This document shows positions 8,889 to 17,789 of a DNA stretch of 64,000 nucleotides, one piece after another; the stretch's first letter is position 1; each line of letters begins with the position of its first letter. The DNA is from Streptomyces rishiriensis (GTDB lineage: Bacteria > Actinomycetota > Actinomycetes > Streptomycetales > Streptomycetaceae). The notes under the pieces were generated by a model. The model was given only the letters and a program-made list of their open reading frames with translations. It did no database searches and was not told where the DNA came from. Both the position numbers and the translations under genes were made by a program. The stretch is taken from the NCBI RefSeq assembly GCF_030815485.1, contig NZ_JAUSWV010000002.1, forward strand, positions 2,356,001-2,420,000, written 5' to 3'.

Positions 8889-10565
8889 TCATCCCTGGGT
8901 CTGCTGGATAGCTTCGCGAAGCACCTGGCGGTCGTCGAACGGACGGACCACCCCGGCGATGTCCTGGCCCTGCTCGTGGCCCTTGCCCGCGACCAGCACG
9001 GTGTCCCCGGCGTGCGCACGGGCGACGACCGCGGCGATCGCGGCGGCACGGTCCTCGAACAGCAGGACGTCGCCGCGCTCGTGCGCGGGCACGGACGCCG
9101 CGCCCTGGAGCATCGCCGCGAGGATCGCGAGGGGGTCCTCGGAGCGGGGGTTGTCGGAGGTCAGTACGGCGGTGTCGGCGAGCCGGGCCACGGCGGCGCC
9201 CATCGGGACGCGCTTGGTGCGGTCCCGGTCGCCCCCGCAGCCGAGGACGACGTGCAGCCGGCCCTTGGTGACCTTGCGCAGCGCCTTCAGGACCGACTCG
9301 ACGGCGTCCGTCTTGTGCGCGTAGTCGACGACCGCGAGGTAGGGCTGCCCGGCGTCCACCCGCTCCAGCCGGCCCGGCACGCCCGGCACCGCGGCGACGC
9401 CGTCCGCGGCGGTCCGCGGGTCGATGCCGGCGACGGCGAGGGAGACGATCGCGGCCAGGGTGTTCGCCACGTTGAACGAGCCCGGCAGCGGCGACCTGGC
9501 GGCGATGTGCACCCCGTCCGGGCCCACGACGGTGAACGTCGAGTCCAGCGGACCGATCTCGACGTCGACCGCGCGCCAGTCGGCGTCCGGGTGGCCCTCC
9601 GCGGAGAAGCTGACGACCGGGACCTCCGCCTCGCGGATGAGCCGGCGGCCGTACTCGTCGTCGAAGTTGACCACGCCGAGTTTGCTGCGTTTCCGGGTGA
9701 ACAGCTGCGCCTTGGCCTGGAAGTAGTCCTCCATGCCGGAGTGGAACTCCATGTGTTCCGGGCTGAGGTTGTTGAAGACGGCGACGTCGAAGACACAGCC
9801 GTCGACCCGGCCCAGGACCAGCGCGTGACTGGAGACCTCCATGGCGACCGCTTCGACACCGCGCTCGCGCATGACCGCGAACAGCGCCTGGAGGTCGGTG
9901 GCTTCGGGGGTGGTGCGCTCGGACTTGATCCGCTCGTCGCCGATGCGCATCTCGACGGTCCCGATCAGACCGGTGGACCTGACCGGCTTGAGGCCGCCCT
10001 CGATGAGATAGGCGGTGGTCGTCTTGCCCGAGGTGCCGGTGATGCCGATCTGGAGCAGGTCGCGGCCCGGGGCGCCGTAGATGGCGGCCGCCAGTGCGCC
10101 CATCCGCGCGCGCGGGTCGTCGGCCACCAGGACCGGCAGGCCGGTCGCGGCGGCGCGTTCCGCGCCGGTGGGGTCCGTCAGGACGGCGACCGCGCCCAGA
10201 CCCGCGGCCTGGGTGACGAAGTCGGCGCCGTGCAGGCGGGCGCCCGGCAGGGCGGCGTACAGGTCGCCGGGGCGGACCGCGCGCGAGTCGTGGGTGATGC
10301 CCGTGACCTCGACGGCGGCGCCCTCCGGCTGTTCGGCGCCCAGCTGACCGGCGAGCTCCGCGAGGGGTGTGGCGGAGACCTGGGCCGGTCGCGGCGGTCC
10401 CGGATATGTCACGGAAGCGCCCTTCTGGGTGGTTCGGGACTGATCAGCGTGTGGCACGGCGGTGAGCGTACCGGGCGTACCCGCCTGCGGGCGAAGCGAG
10501 GCCGGGGCCGCGGACGGCGCTGCGGGCGGTGCGGGGTTCCCGGGGTCGGGAGTGATCATGGTCAC
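8889..10565 (-). CDS. murE: UDP-MurNAc-tripeptide synthetase MurE
   Basis: Adds the third stem-peptide residue to UDP-MurNAc-L-Ala-D-Glu. The product has 558 residues with a proline/alanine-rich N-terminal extension of about 60 residues, as in other Streptomyces MurE proteins. The P-loop GTSGKTTT is at 177-184. The substrate-selecting motif DNPR at 471-474 is the diaminopimelate type rather than the lysine type, which agrees with LL-diaminopimelate walls in Streptomyces. The downstream murF start is 4 nt after the stop. The 160-bp gap to ftsI holds a 24-bp tandem repeat. Confidence 0.97.
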   Translation of the reverse strand: MTMITPDPGNPAPPAAPSAAPASLRPQAGTPGTLTAVPHADQSRTTQKGASVTYPGPPRPAQVSATPLAELAGQLGAEQPEGAAVEVTGITHDSRAVRPGDLYAALPGARLHGADFVTQAAGLGAVAVLTDPTGAERAAATGLPVLVADDPRARMGALAAAIYGAPGRDLLQIGITGTSGKTTTAYLIEGGLKPVRSTGLIGTVEMRIGDERIKSERTTPEATDLQALFAVMRERGVEAVAMEVSSHALVLGRVDGCVFDVAVFNNLSPEHMEFHSGMEDYFQAKAQLFTRKRSKLGVVNFDDEYGRRLIREAEVPVVSFSAEGHPDADWRAVDVEIGPLDSTFTVVGPDGVHIAARSPLPGSFNVANTLAAIVSLAVAGIDPRTAADGVAAVPGVPGRLERVDAGQPYLAVVDYAHKTDAVESVLKALRKVTKGRLHVVLGCGGDRDRTKRVPMGAAVARLADTAVLTSDNPRSEDPLAILAAMLQGAASVPAHERGDVLLFEDRAAAIAAVVARAHAGDTVLVAGKGHEQGQDIAGVVRPFDDRQVLREAIQQTQG

Positions 10566-10636
10566 GGGCTGGTTCCTGGCTTGCTCGGCGCTGAACAGTG
10601 ACGGGGCGGGGTCGGAGTCGGGCGGTGCGGGACGGT

Positions 10637-10725
10637 CGGTACGGGGCGTTCGGTGCGGGTCGGTACGGGGCGTTCGGTGCGGGGCGGTACGGGGCGTTCG
10701 GTGCGGGGCGGTCGGTACGGGGCGG
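10637..10725. repeat. 24-bp tandem repeat between ftsI and murE
   Basis: Three consecutive 24-bp units lie at 10637-10660, 10661-10684 and 10685-10708. Each begins CGGTACGGGGCGTTCGGTGC, and they differ only at the last base of the first unit. Partial copies continue to about 10725, directly up to the ftsI stop codon. The unit is a multiple of three, but it lies outside both genes. It may affect read-through from ftsI to murE or may simply be slippage-prone. Confidence 0.85.
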
Positions 10726-12696
10726 TCAGGGGGTGAAGGTGACCGGGAGGTTCGCGGCCTTGGCGCCGGTCGGCGGGATCTGGAGGGTCTTCAGGGAGAA
10801 CTCCATGACCTGCTTGAATACCGGACCGCAGATCTGGCCGCCGAAGTAGCTGCCCTCGGTGGCGTTCTGGATGGCGCAGTACACGGTGACCCGCGGGTTG
10901 TCGGCGGGCGCGAACCCGGCGAACGACGAGGTGTAGCCCTTGTAGGTGCCGGTGGCCGGGTCCACCCGGTTGGCGGTACCCGTCTTGCCCGCGACGCGGT
11001 AGCCGGGGATACGCGCCTTGGCGCCCGTGCCCTCCTCGTCGTCCACGACCGACTCCAGCATCTGGGCGAGGGTCTTCGCCGTCTTCTGGCTGACGACCCG
11101 GGTCTTCGCGGGTGCCTCGGCGGGGGTGAAGCTTCCGTCCGGGCCCTTGGTTCCCCGCACCAGGGTGGGCTCGACGCGGACCCCGCCGTTGGCGATCGTC
11201 GAGTACACGGAGGCCGCCTGGAGCGCGTTCAGGGACATGCCCTGACCGAAGGGGATCGTGTACTGCTGCGAGGTCGACCACTTGCCGGGCTGGGCCAGGA
11301 TGCCCTTCGTCTCGCCGGGGAAGCCGAGTCCGGTGTGGCTGCCGATGCCGAATTTGCGCAGGTACGAGTAGAGCACCTGGTTGGCCTCGGTCTGCGTCCT
11401 GCCGAGCTGGCCGGTGGCCAGGATGGTGCCGATGTTGCTGGACTTGGCGAGCACGCCGTTGAGCGTGAGGTACCAGGTGGCGTGGTCGATGTCGTCCTGG
11501 AAGAGCCGGTCGCCGCGGTGCAGCCGGTTGGGCACGGTGACATGCGTCAGCGGTGTCGCGGCGTTCTCCTCCAGCACGGCGGCCATCGACATGACCTTGG
11601 CCGTGGAACCGGGTTCGTAGGCGTCCTGGACGGAGGCGTTGCCCAGGTCCGCGGAGTTGGCCTGCGAGAGGTCGTTGGGGTCGAAGCCGGGCGAGTTGGC
11701 CATCGCGAGGATCTCGCCGGTGCGGTTGTCCTGGACGATGACGTAGCCGCGGTCCGCGCGGGACTCCCGCACCTGCTCGGTGATGGCGTTCTGCGCGGCC
11801 CACTGGATGTCCCGGTCGATCGTCAGCTCGACGTCGGAGCCGGGCACCGCGGGGGTCTCGGTGGAGCCCACGGTGGGCACCTGGCGGCCGCCGGACTGGG
11901 CGTAGCGGATCTTGCCGTCCTTGCCTGCCAGGGTCCCGTTCAGCTGCTGCTCCACACCTCCGCCGCCCTTGCCGTCGGCGTTGACCCAGCCCAGTATCCC
12001 GGCGGCGAGGTTCCCGTTGGGGTACACGCGCTTGCTGCTGGGGACGGAGAAGACGCCGGCGAGGACGTTGACGGTGGAGCTGTCCGTCTCCTCCTTGGTG
12101 GACAGGGCGGACCTCAGGTCCTTGATCTGCTTCCAGACCTGCGGTGTCTGCCGGCCGGCCAGCTTGACGTAGCGCAGGCTCGCGTCCTTCGGCCGCAGCT
12201 TCTTGACGAGCGCGGACTGGTCCTGGCCGAGGATCGGCGCGAGGAGGGCGGCCGCCTGCTCGGGGCCGTCGCCGACCTTCAGCTGCCCGCGCGTGAACAT
12301 CGTCGGGTCGGCCGTGATGTCGTAGGCGTCCACGCTGCTCGCGAAGGCCACGCCGGTGCGGTCGGTGATCTCGCCGCGCTCGGCGGGGAGCACCTGGCCG
12401 ACGTACCGGTTCTGCTCGGCCTTCGCGGCATAGGCGCTCGCGTCGACGGCCTGCACCTGGAGGAGACGGACGACGAAGGCGATCAGCACCAGGGTCAGCG
12501 CGAGGCCGACCATCCGCAGGCGGGGGCGGGGGCTGCCGAGCCGGATGGCCCGCGGGGCCGCGGGGCGCGGTGCGGTCGGGCGGCGGGCGGGACGGGCGCC
12601 GGGGCCCGGGCGCCGCTGGGCGGTCGCCGGGCGGGAGGGCCGGGCGGGGCCGGGCACGCGCCGGCGCGGCGGTTCCCTGTCGGACACTTCCGTCAC
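10726..12696 (-). CDS. ftsI: Septal penicillin-binding protein FtsI (PBP3, class B)
   Basis: Division-specific peptidoglycan transpeptidase. The 656-residue product has a long basic Pro/Arg-rich cytoplasmic N-terminus, one transmembrane helix (about 61-80), a pedestal domain and a C-terminal transpeptidase domain. The active-site motifs are STAK (364-367, catalytic Ser364), SSN (419-421) and KTGT (571-574). The GTG start overlaps the ftsL stop by 4 bp (GTGA at 12693-12696). It works with FtsW and FtsL/FtsQ at the septum. Confidence 0.98.
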   Translation of the reverse strand: MTEVSDREPPRRRVPGPARPSRPATAQRRPGPGARPARRPTAPRPAAPRAIRLGSPRPRLRMVGLALTLVLIAFVVRLLQVQAVDASAYAAKAEQNRYVGQVLPAERGEITDRTGVAFASSVDAYDITADPTMFTRGQLKVGDGPEQAAALLAPILGQDQSALVKKLRPKDASLRYVKLAGRQTPQVWKQIKDLRSALSTKEETDSSTVNVLAGVFSVPSSKRVYPNGNLAAGILGWVNADGKGGGGVEQQLNGTLAGKDGKIRYAQSGGRQVPTVGSTETPAVPGSDVELTIDRDIQWAAQNAITEQVRESRADRGYVIVQDNRTGEILAMANSPGFDPNDLSQANSADLGNASVQDAYEPGSTAKVMSMAAVLEENAATPLTHVTVPNRLHRGDRLFQDDIDHATWYLTLNGVLAKSSNIGTILATGQLGRTQTEANQVLYSYLRKFGIGSHTGLGFPGETKGILAQPGKWSTSQQYTIPFGQGMSLNALQAASVYSTIANGGVRVEPTLVRGTKGPDGSFTPAEAPAKTRVVSQKTAKTLAQMLESVVDDEEGTGAKARIPGYRVAGKTGTANRVDPATGTYKGYTSSFAGFAPADNPRVTVYCAIQNATEGSYFGGQICGPVFKQVMEFSLKTLQIPPTGAKAANLPVTFTP

Positions 12697-13238
12697 CTGC
12701 CGGGGGTCTCGGGGATGGCTTCGGTCGGGGCGGCGCTCGGAGCCGGGGGCTCGGTCGGCTCGGAAAGGGTGCTCGGCGTGGGTGTCACGGGCGACGGCGG
12801 CGCCTCGATCGTCCGGGAGACCGGGATGGCCTCCGGCGGCCGTACGGCGGCGGGAGCGTCCTCGAGGGACTGCTGGACGGCGGGCGAGGGGACGCCCTTC
12901 ACGGTGCCGTCGGGATCCAGGAAGGCCGGGTCTCCGCCGGGGACCATGCCGAGTTCGCGCGCGCGGCGCTGGAGGGCGTCGGGGGCTGAGTAGGAGTCGA
13001 TGTCCCGCTGGAGCGCCTGCTCCTCGTCGGTGAGGCTCTTGGTGTCCTTCTGGAGGTCGTCCATCTTGAACGAGCCCTCACTGAGCGCGGAGTTCAGCAC
13101 GAGCAGTCCGATGAGACCGCCGCCCAGGAGGAGGACGACGAGGAGGACGAACGGGGTACGGGCGGCCTGCCGCGGCCCGGTCGGGAAGAGTCGCGCCAGC
13201 CGGGCGGCCCTCCCCTTCAGTTCGGGTTTCCTACTCAC
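12693..13238 (-). CDS. ftsL: FtsL-like divisome protein
   Basis: Small bitopic protein of 181 residues between rsmH and ftsI, the position of ftsL in all dcw clusters. It has a basic N-terminus, one transmembrane helix (about 29-49, FVLLVVLLLGGGLIGLLVLNS), a short coiled-coil stretch (DLQKDTKSLTDEEQALQRDID), and an Ala-Arg-Glu-Leu-Gly-Met segment typical of FtsL/FtsB-type proteins. A Pro/Ser/Thr-rich tail fills the C-terminal 70 residues. The function comes mainly from position and topology, since primary sequence is poorly conserved in this family. Confidence 0.88.
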   Translation of the reverse strand: MSRKPELKGRAARLARLFPTGPRQAARTPFVLLVVLLLGGGLIGLLVLNSALSEGSFKMDDLQKDTKSLTDEEQALQRDIDSYSAPDALQRRARELGMVPGGDPAFLDPDGTVKGVPSPAVQQSLEDAPAAVRPPEAIPVSRTIEAPPSPVTPTPSTLSEPTEPPAPSAAPTEAIPETPGR

Positions 13239-13283
13239 TCGGCCTCCCCCGGGTCGGAATTCCGAACCCTCGGCTCACGCCCG

Positions 13284-14240
13284 TCATTCGATGGACTCCC
13301 TGATTCGCTCGGCCCCGCGCAGACGCGCCGGGGCGGCCCGCCGGTTCTCGGCGACCTCTTCCTCGGTGGGAAGTTCGGCACCGCGGGTGAGCAGCTTGAG
13401 CCGGGGCTGGTAACGCTCGGGGACGACGGGCAGCCCGGGCGGCGCGGTGTTGGCGGCGCCGGCCGCGAACACCTGCTTCACCAGCCGGTCTTCGAGCGAG
13501 TGGTACGACAGGACGGCGATCCGCCCGCCCACGTCGATCGCCCCCACCGCGGCCGGGATCGCCCGCTCCAGGACGGAGAGTTCGCCGTTGACCTCGATGC
13601 GCAGCGCCTGGAAGGTGCGCTTGGCCGGGTTGCCGCCGGTGCGCTTGGCGGCCTGGGGAAGGGCGTTGCGGATCAGCTCGACGAGCCGCGCACTGTTGGT
13701 GAACGGCTCCTTGTCGCGCTCGCGCACCACCGCGGAGACGATCCGCTTGGCCTGCTTCTCCTCGCCGTAGGCCCGCAGGATCCGCACCAGTTCACCGGGC
13801 GGGTACGTGTTGAGGACCTCGGCGGCGCTGACACCGGTCGTCTGGTCCATCCGCATGTCGAGCGGGGCGTCCTGGGCGTAGGCGAAGCCGCGGTCGGCCT
13901 CGTCGAGCTGCATGGAGGAGACGCCGAGGTCGAACAGGACGCCCTGCACGCGCGCGATGCCGAGCCGGTCCAGGACCTCGGGCAGCTCGTCGTAGACGGC
14001 GTGCACGAGGGTGGCGCGGTCGCCGAACGGGGCCAGGCGCTCGCCGGACAGGCGCAGCGCCTCCTTGTCACGGTCGAGGGCGACGAGCCGGGCCTCGGGG
14101 AACCGCGTCAGCAGCGCCTCGCTGTGGCCGCCGAGGCCGAGCGTGCAGTCGACCACCACCGAGTCCGGCCGCTGGAGGGCGGGGGCCAACAGGTCCAGGC
14201 ACCGCTGGAGCATCACCGGGACGTGTCGACTCTGGCTCAA
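13284..14240 (-). CDS. rsmH: 16S rRNA (cytosine-1402-N4)-methyltransferase RsmH
   Basis: SAM-dependent methyltransferase that modifies C1402 of 16S rRNA, also called MraW. The 318-residue product opens with HVPVML, followed by the SAM-binding motif [14 protein letters not shown] (about 30-43) and the conserved [11 protein letters not shown] and [15 protein letters not shown] ([14 protein letters not shown]) blocks. The start is TTG at 14240 behind AGAGGG. It is the first gene of the cluster, and no mraZ precedes it. Confidence 0.97.
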   Translation of the reverse strand: MSQSRHVPVMLQRCLDLLAPALQRPDSVVVDCTLGLGGHSEALLTRFPEARLVALDRDKEALRLSGERLAPFGDRATLVHAVYDELPEVLDRLGIARVQGVLFDLGVSSMQLDEADRGFAYAQDAPLDMRMDQTTGVSAAEVLNTYPPGELVRILRAYGEEKQAKRIVSAVVRERDKEPFTNSARLVELIRNALPQAAKRTGGNPAKRTFQALRIEVNGELSVLERAIPAAVGAIDVGGRIAVLSYHSLEDRLVKQVFAAGAANTAPPGLPVVPERYQPRLKLLTRGAELPTEEEVAENRRAAPARLRGAERIRESIE

Positions 14241-14560
14241 GGGGCCCTCTCAGATCCGGCGGGTGTACGCACCGCCGGGTCCCCGCCCCTCAGGAAGGGA
14301 AGGCCTGCCGGCGCCGCGGGGAGATCTCCGGCGGCCGGCCGGGGTCTCACGGGTTCAGTCCAGCAGGGAGATCGTCGCCTCCCGCTTCGCGTCACTTTAG
14401 TCCACGGTGTCTCGCGGTCAATCAACCGGCCTGCGCGGCGCGGCCCGACGGCACCCCTGCCCGCCTCCTCTGTGGCTTACCTCACAAAGAGCACGTGATG
14501 ACACTCTTTTTCCGTTCTCACGGCAGGCCCGGAACGCACGTGACCAGTACCGTCATAGGT
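14241..14560. other. Divergent intergenic region between rsmH and carbonic anhydrase
   Basis: This 320-bp gap holds the promoter of the minus-strand dcw cluster (see 14394-14421) and presumably the promoter of the plus-strand carbonic anhydrase gene. I see no small gene and no mraZ remnant in it. Confidence 0.6.
14394..14421 (-). promoter_or_regulatory. Promoter of the dcw cluster (rsmH)
   Basis: On the minus strand TTGACC (14421-14416) and TAAAGT (14399-14394) are separated by 16 nt, close to the housekeeping sigma consensus. It points into rsmH and would give a leader of about 145 nt. This is the only convincing -35/-10 pair seen upstream of the cluster. Confidence 0.6.
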
Positions 14561-15106
14561 ATGACGACTTCTGCATCGCTTCCCGCGCGGCCCGCAGGCG
14601 CCATAACGCAGGGCACCGTCACCGACCGCCTCGTCGAGGCGAACGAGCGGTACGCGGCGGCCTTCTCCGACCCCGGCATGGACGCCCGCCCCGTCCTGCA
14701 CGTCGCGGTCGTGGCCTGTATGGACGCCCGTCTCGACCTGCACGCGGCACTCGGCCTCGAACTCGGCGACTGTCACACGATCCGCAACGCCGGCGGCGTG
14801 GTCACCGACGACGTGATCCGCTCGCTCACCATCAGCCAGCGCAAGCTGGGCACGCGTAGCGTCGTCCTCATCCACCACACCGGCTGCGGCCTCGAGGCGA
14901 TCACCGAGGAGTTCCGCACGGAGCTGGAGATGGAGGTCGGCCAGCGTCCGGCCTGGGCGGTGGAGGCCTTCCGCGACGTCGACCAGGACGTACGGCAGTC
15001 GATGCAGCGGGTGCGCACCTCGCCGTTCCTGGTGAGCACCGACGACGTGCGCGGCTTCGTGTTCGACGTGAAGACGGGCCTGCTGCGCGAGATCGACCCC
15101 AGGTAA
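14561..15106 (+). CDS. Beta-class carbonic anhydrase
   Basis: Zinc enzyme that interconverts CO2 and bicarbonate. Starting at ATG 14561 the protein has 181 residues. The zinc-binding pattern is present: CMDAR at residues 53-57 (Cys53, and the Asp55-Arg57 dyad) and HHTGC at 105-109 (His106, Cys109). The length is shorter than classical plant-type enzymes and fits the small bacterial beta-CA branch. An upstream ATG at 14495 is in frame, but its translation shows no family similarity. It is monocistronic and divergent from the dcw cluster. Confidence 0.9.
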   Translation: MTTSASLPARPAGAITQGTVTDRLVEANERYAAAFSDPGMDARPVLHVAVVACMDARLDLHAALGLELGDCHTIRNAGGVVTDDVIRSLTISQRKLGTRSVVLIHHTGCGLEAITEEFRTELEMEVGQRPAWAVEAFRDVDQDVRQSMQRVRTSPFLVSTDDVRGFVFDVKTGLLREIDPR

Positions 15107-15375
15107 CCGCCCCCACGGCCCTGTGCGACGTTCACGGACGCCGTCGTTCGCTGTCGTTTCGCTGTTGATTTCCGCGCCTCGGACGCCCAAACAGTCATAA
15201 GACCGACATAACGAGGACAGTTGTCCACAGGCGAGTGACACGAATCGGTAACGGCAGCAAGAATGCGGGTGTGACGCCACGCTGAGCAGTTCGGGCACGG
15301 CGTCCGTGATTCGGGGTGGGCCGGTTTGCCGCACAGAGCGTCGGCCCGGAGAAAGTTTGGGCCGAGGAGGGCCGG

Positions 15376-16406
<1,031 letters not shown>

Positions 16407-16407
<1 letters not shown>

Positions 16408-17789
16408 TGACCACCGGAGGGGCGGGGCAGCCGTCCACGGCCCACGGGGAGAAGGGCGACCAGGGCGGCGCACGCACGGCCCTGGCCGGTCTGACCACCC
16501 GCGGCCGCTCCTTCCTGGCCGCCGGTATCGCGGCCGCCATCTGCGCCTACGTACTGGGACAGCCCGATCTGCTGCGGGTCGGGCTGCTGCTGGCCGCGCT
16601 GCCGCTGATCTGCGCGGCCGTCGTCTACCGCACCCGCTACCGGGTCGCCGGCAGCCGCCGGCTCTCCCCCGCGCGGGTGCCCGCAGGCAGCGAGGCCCGG
16701 GTCCATCTGCGGATGGACAACGTCTCGCGGCTGCCCACCGGCCTGCTGATGCTCCAGGACCGGGTGCCCTACGTGCTCGGACCGCGCCCCCGCTTCGTCC
16801 TGGACCGGGTCGAGGCGGGCGGCCGCCGCGAGGTCTCCTACCGGGTCCGCTCCGACCTGCGCGGCCGCTATCCGCTGGGCCCGCTCCAGCTGCGCCTCAG
16901 CGATCCCTTCGGCATGTGCGAGCTCACCAGGGCGTTCTCCACCTACGACACGCTGACGGTGATCCCGCGCGTGGAGTCGCTGTCCCCGGTCCGCCTGAGC
17001 GGCGAGGCCAAGGGGTACGGCGACGGACGCCAGCGCGCGCTGGCGCTGGCCGGCGAGGACGACGTGATCCCGCGCGGTTACCGCTACGGCGACGACCTGC
17101 GCCGGGTGCACTGGCGTCTGACGGCCCGCTACGGCGAGCTGATGGTGCGCCGCGAGGAACAGCCTCAGCGCTCCCGCTGCACGGTACTGCTGGACACCCG
17201 GGGTCCCGCCTACCGGGGCGCGGGCCCGGACTCCGCCTTCGAGTGGGCGGTCTCGGGCGCCGCGTCCGTGCTGGTGCACATGCTGGAGCGCGGCTTCTCC
17301 GTGCGGCTGCTGACGGACACGGGCAACTCGGTACCCGGCGAGGGCTCCGACGGGTTCGCCGGCGCGAGCCAGGAGTCGGCCGACGCTGCCGGACTGATGA
17401 TGGACACCCTTGCGGTGGTCGACCACTCCGACGGCACGGGCCTGTCCCGGGCCTACGACGTGCTGCGCGGCGGCAACGAGGGACTGCTGGTGGCCTTCCT
17501 CGGCGGTCTCGACGAGGAGCAGGCGGCGGTGGCCGCGAAGATGCGCCAGCGCAGCGGCGGCGCGGTCGCCTTCCTGCTGGACGGCGACAGCTGGGCGCGT
17601 GAACCGAACGGCGTGCCCGATCCGATGAACAGGCAGGAGGAGCGGCTGCGGATGCTGCGCGAGGCGGGCTGGACGGCCCTGAGCGTGCCGCGGGGCGCTT
17701 CGCTGAACGAGCTCTGGCGTCAGGCGGACCGCGAGCGGGCGGGCCTGACGACGGCGAGCGGGACGAACGGCGGGGAGGGATGGGCATGA
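16407..17789 (+). CDS. DUF58 domain-containing membrane protein
   Basis: The 460-residue product has two hydrophobic helices near the N-terminus (about 33-72) followed by a beta-rich region and the DUF58 block YRYGDDLRRVHWRLTARYGEL near 225-245. The later part resembles a von Willebrand A-like fold. It overlaps the MoxR gene (TGATG junction at 16405-16409) and the next gene (ATGA). DUF58 proteins pair with MoxR ATPases, and the molecular role is unknown. Confidence 0.92.

Noticed and set aside
10637..10725. CRISPR-like repeats between ftsI and murE
   Set aside because: The repeats are directly adjacent with no spacers, so this is a simple tandem repeat.
14241..14560. mraZ gene at the head of the dcw cluster
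   Set aside because: No frame in the gap encodes an MraZ-like protein, and the cluster starts with rsmH.
15214..15225. GGACAGTTGTCC dyad upstream of the MoxR operon as an operator
   Set aside because: It has only 5-bp arms, with no supporting promoter match nearby. It is too weak to list as a feature.
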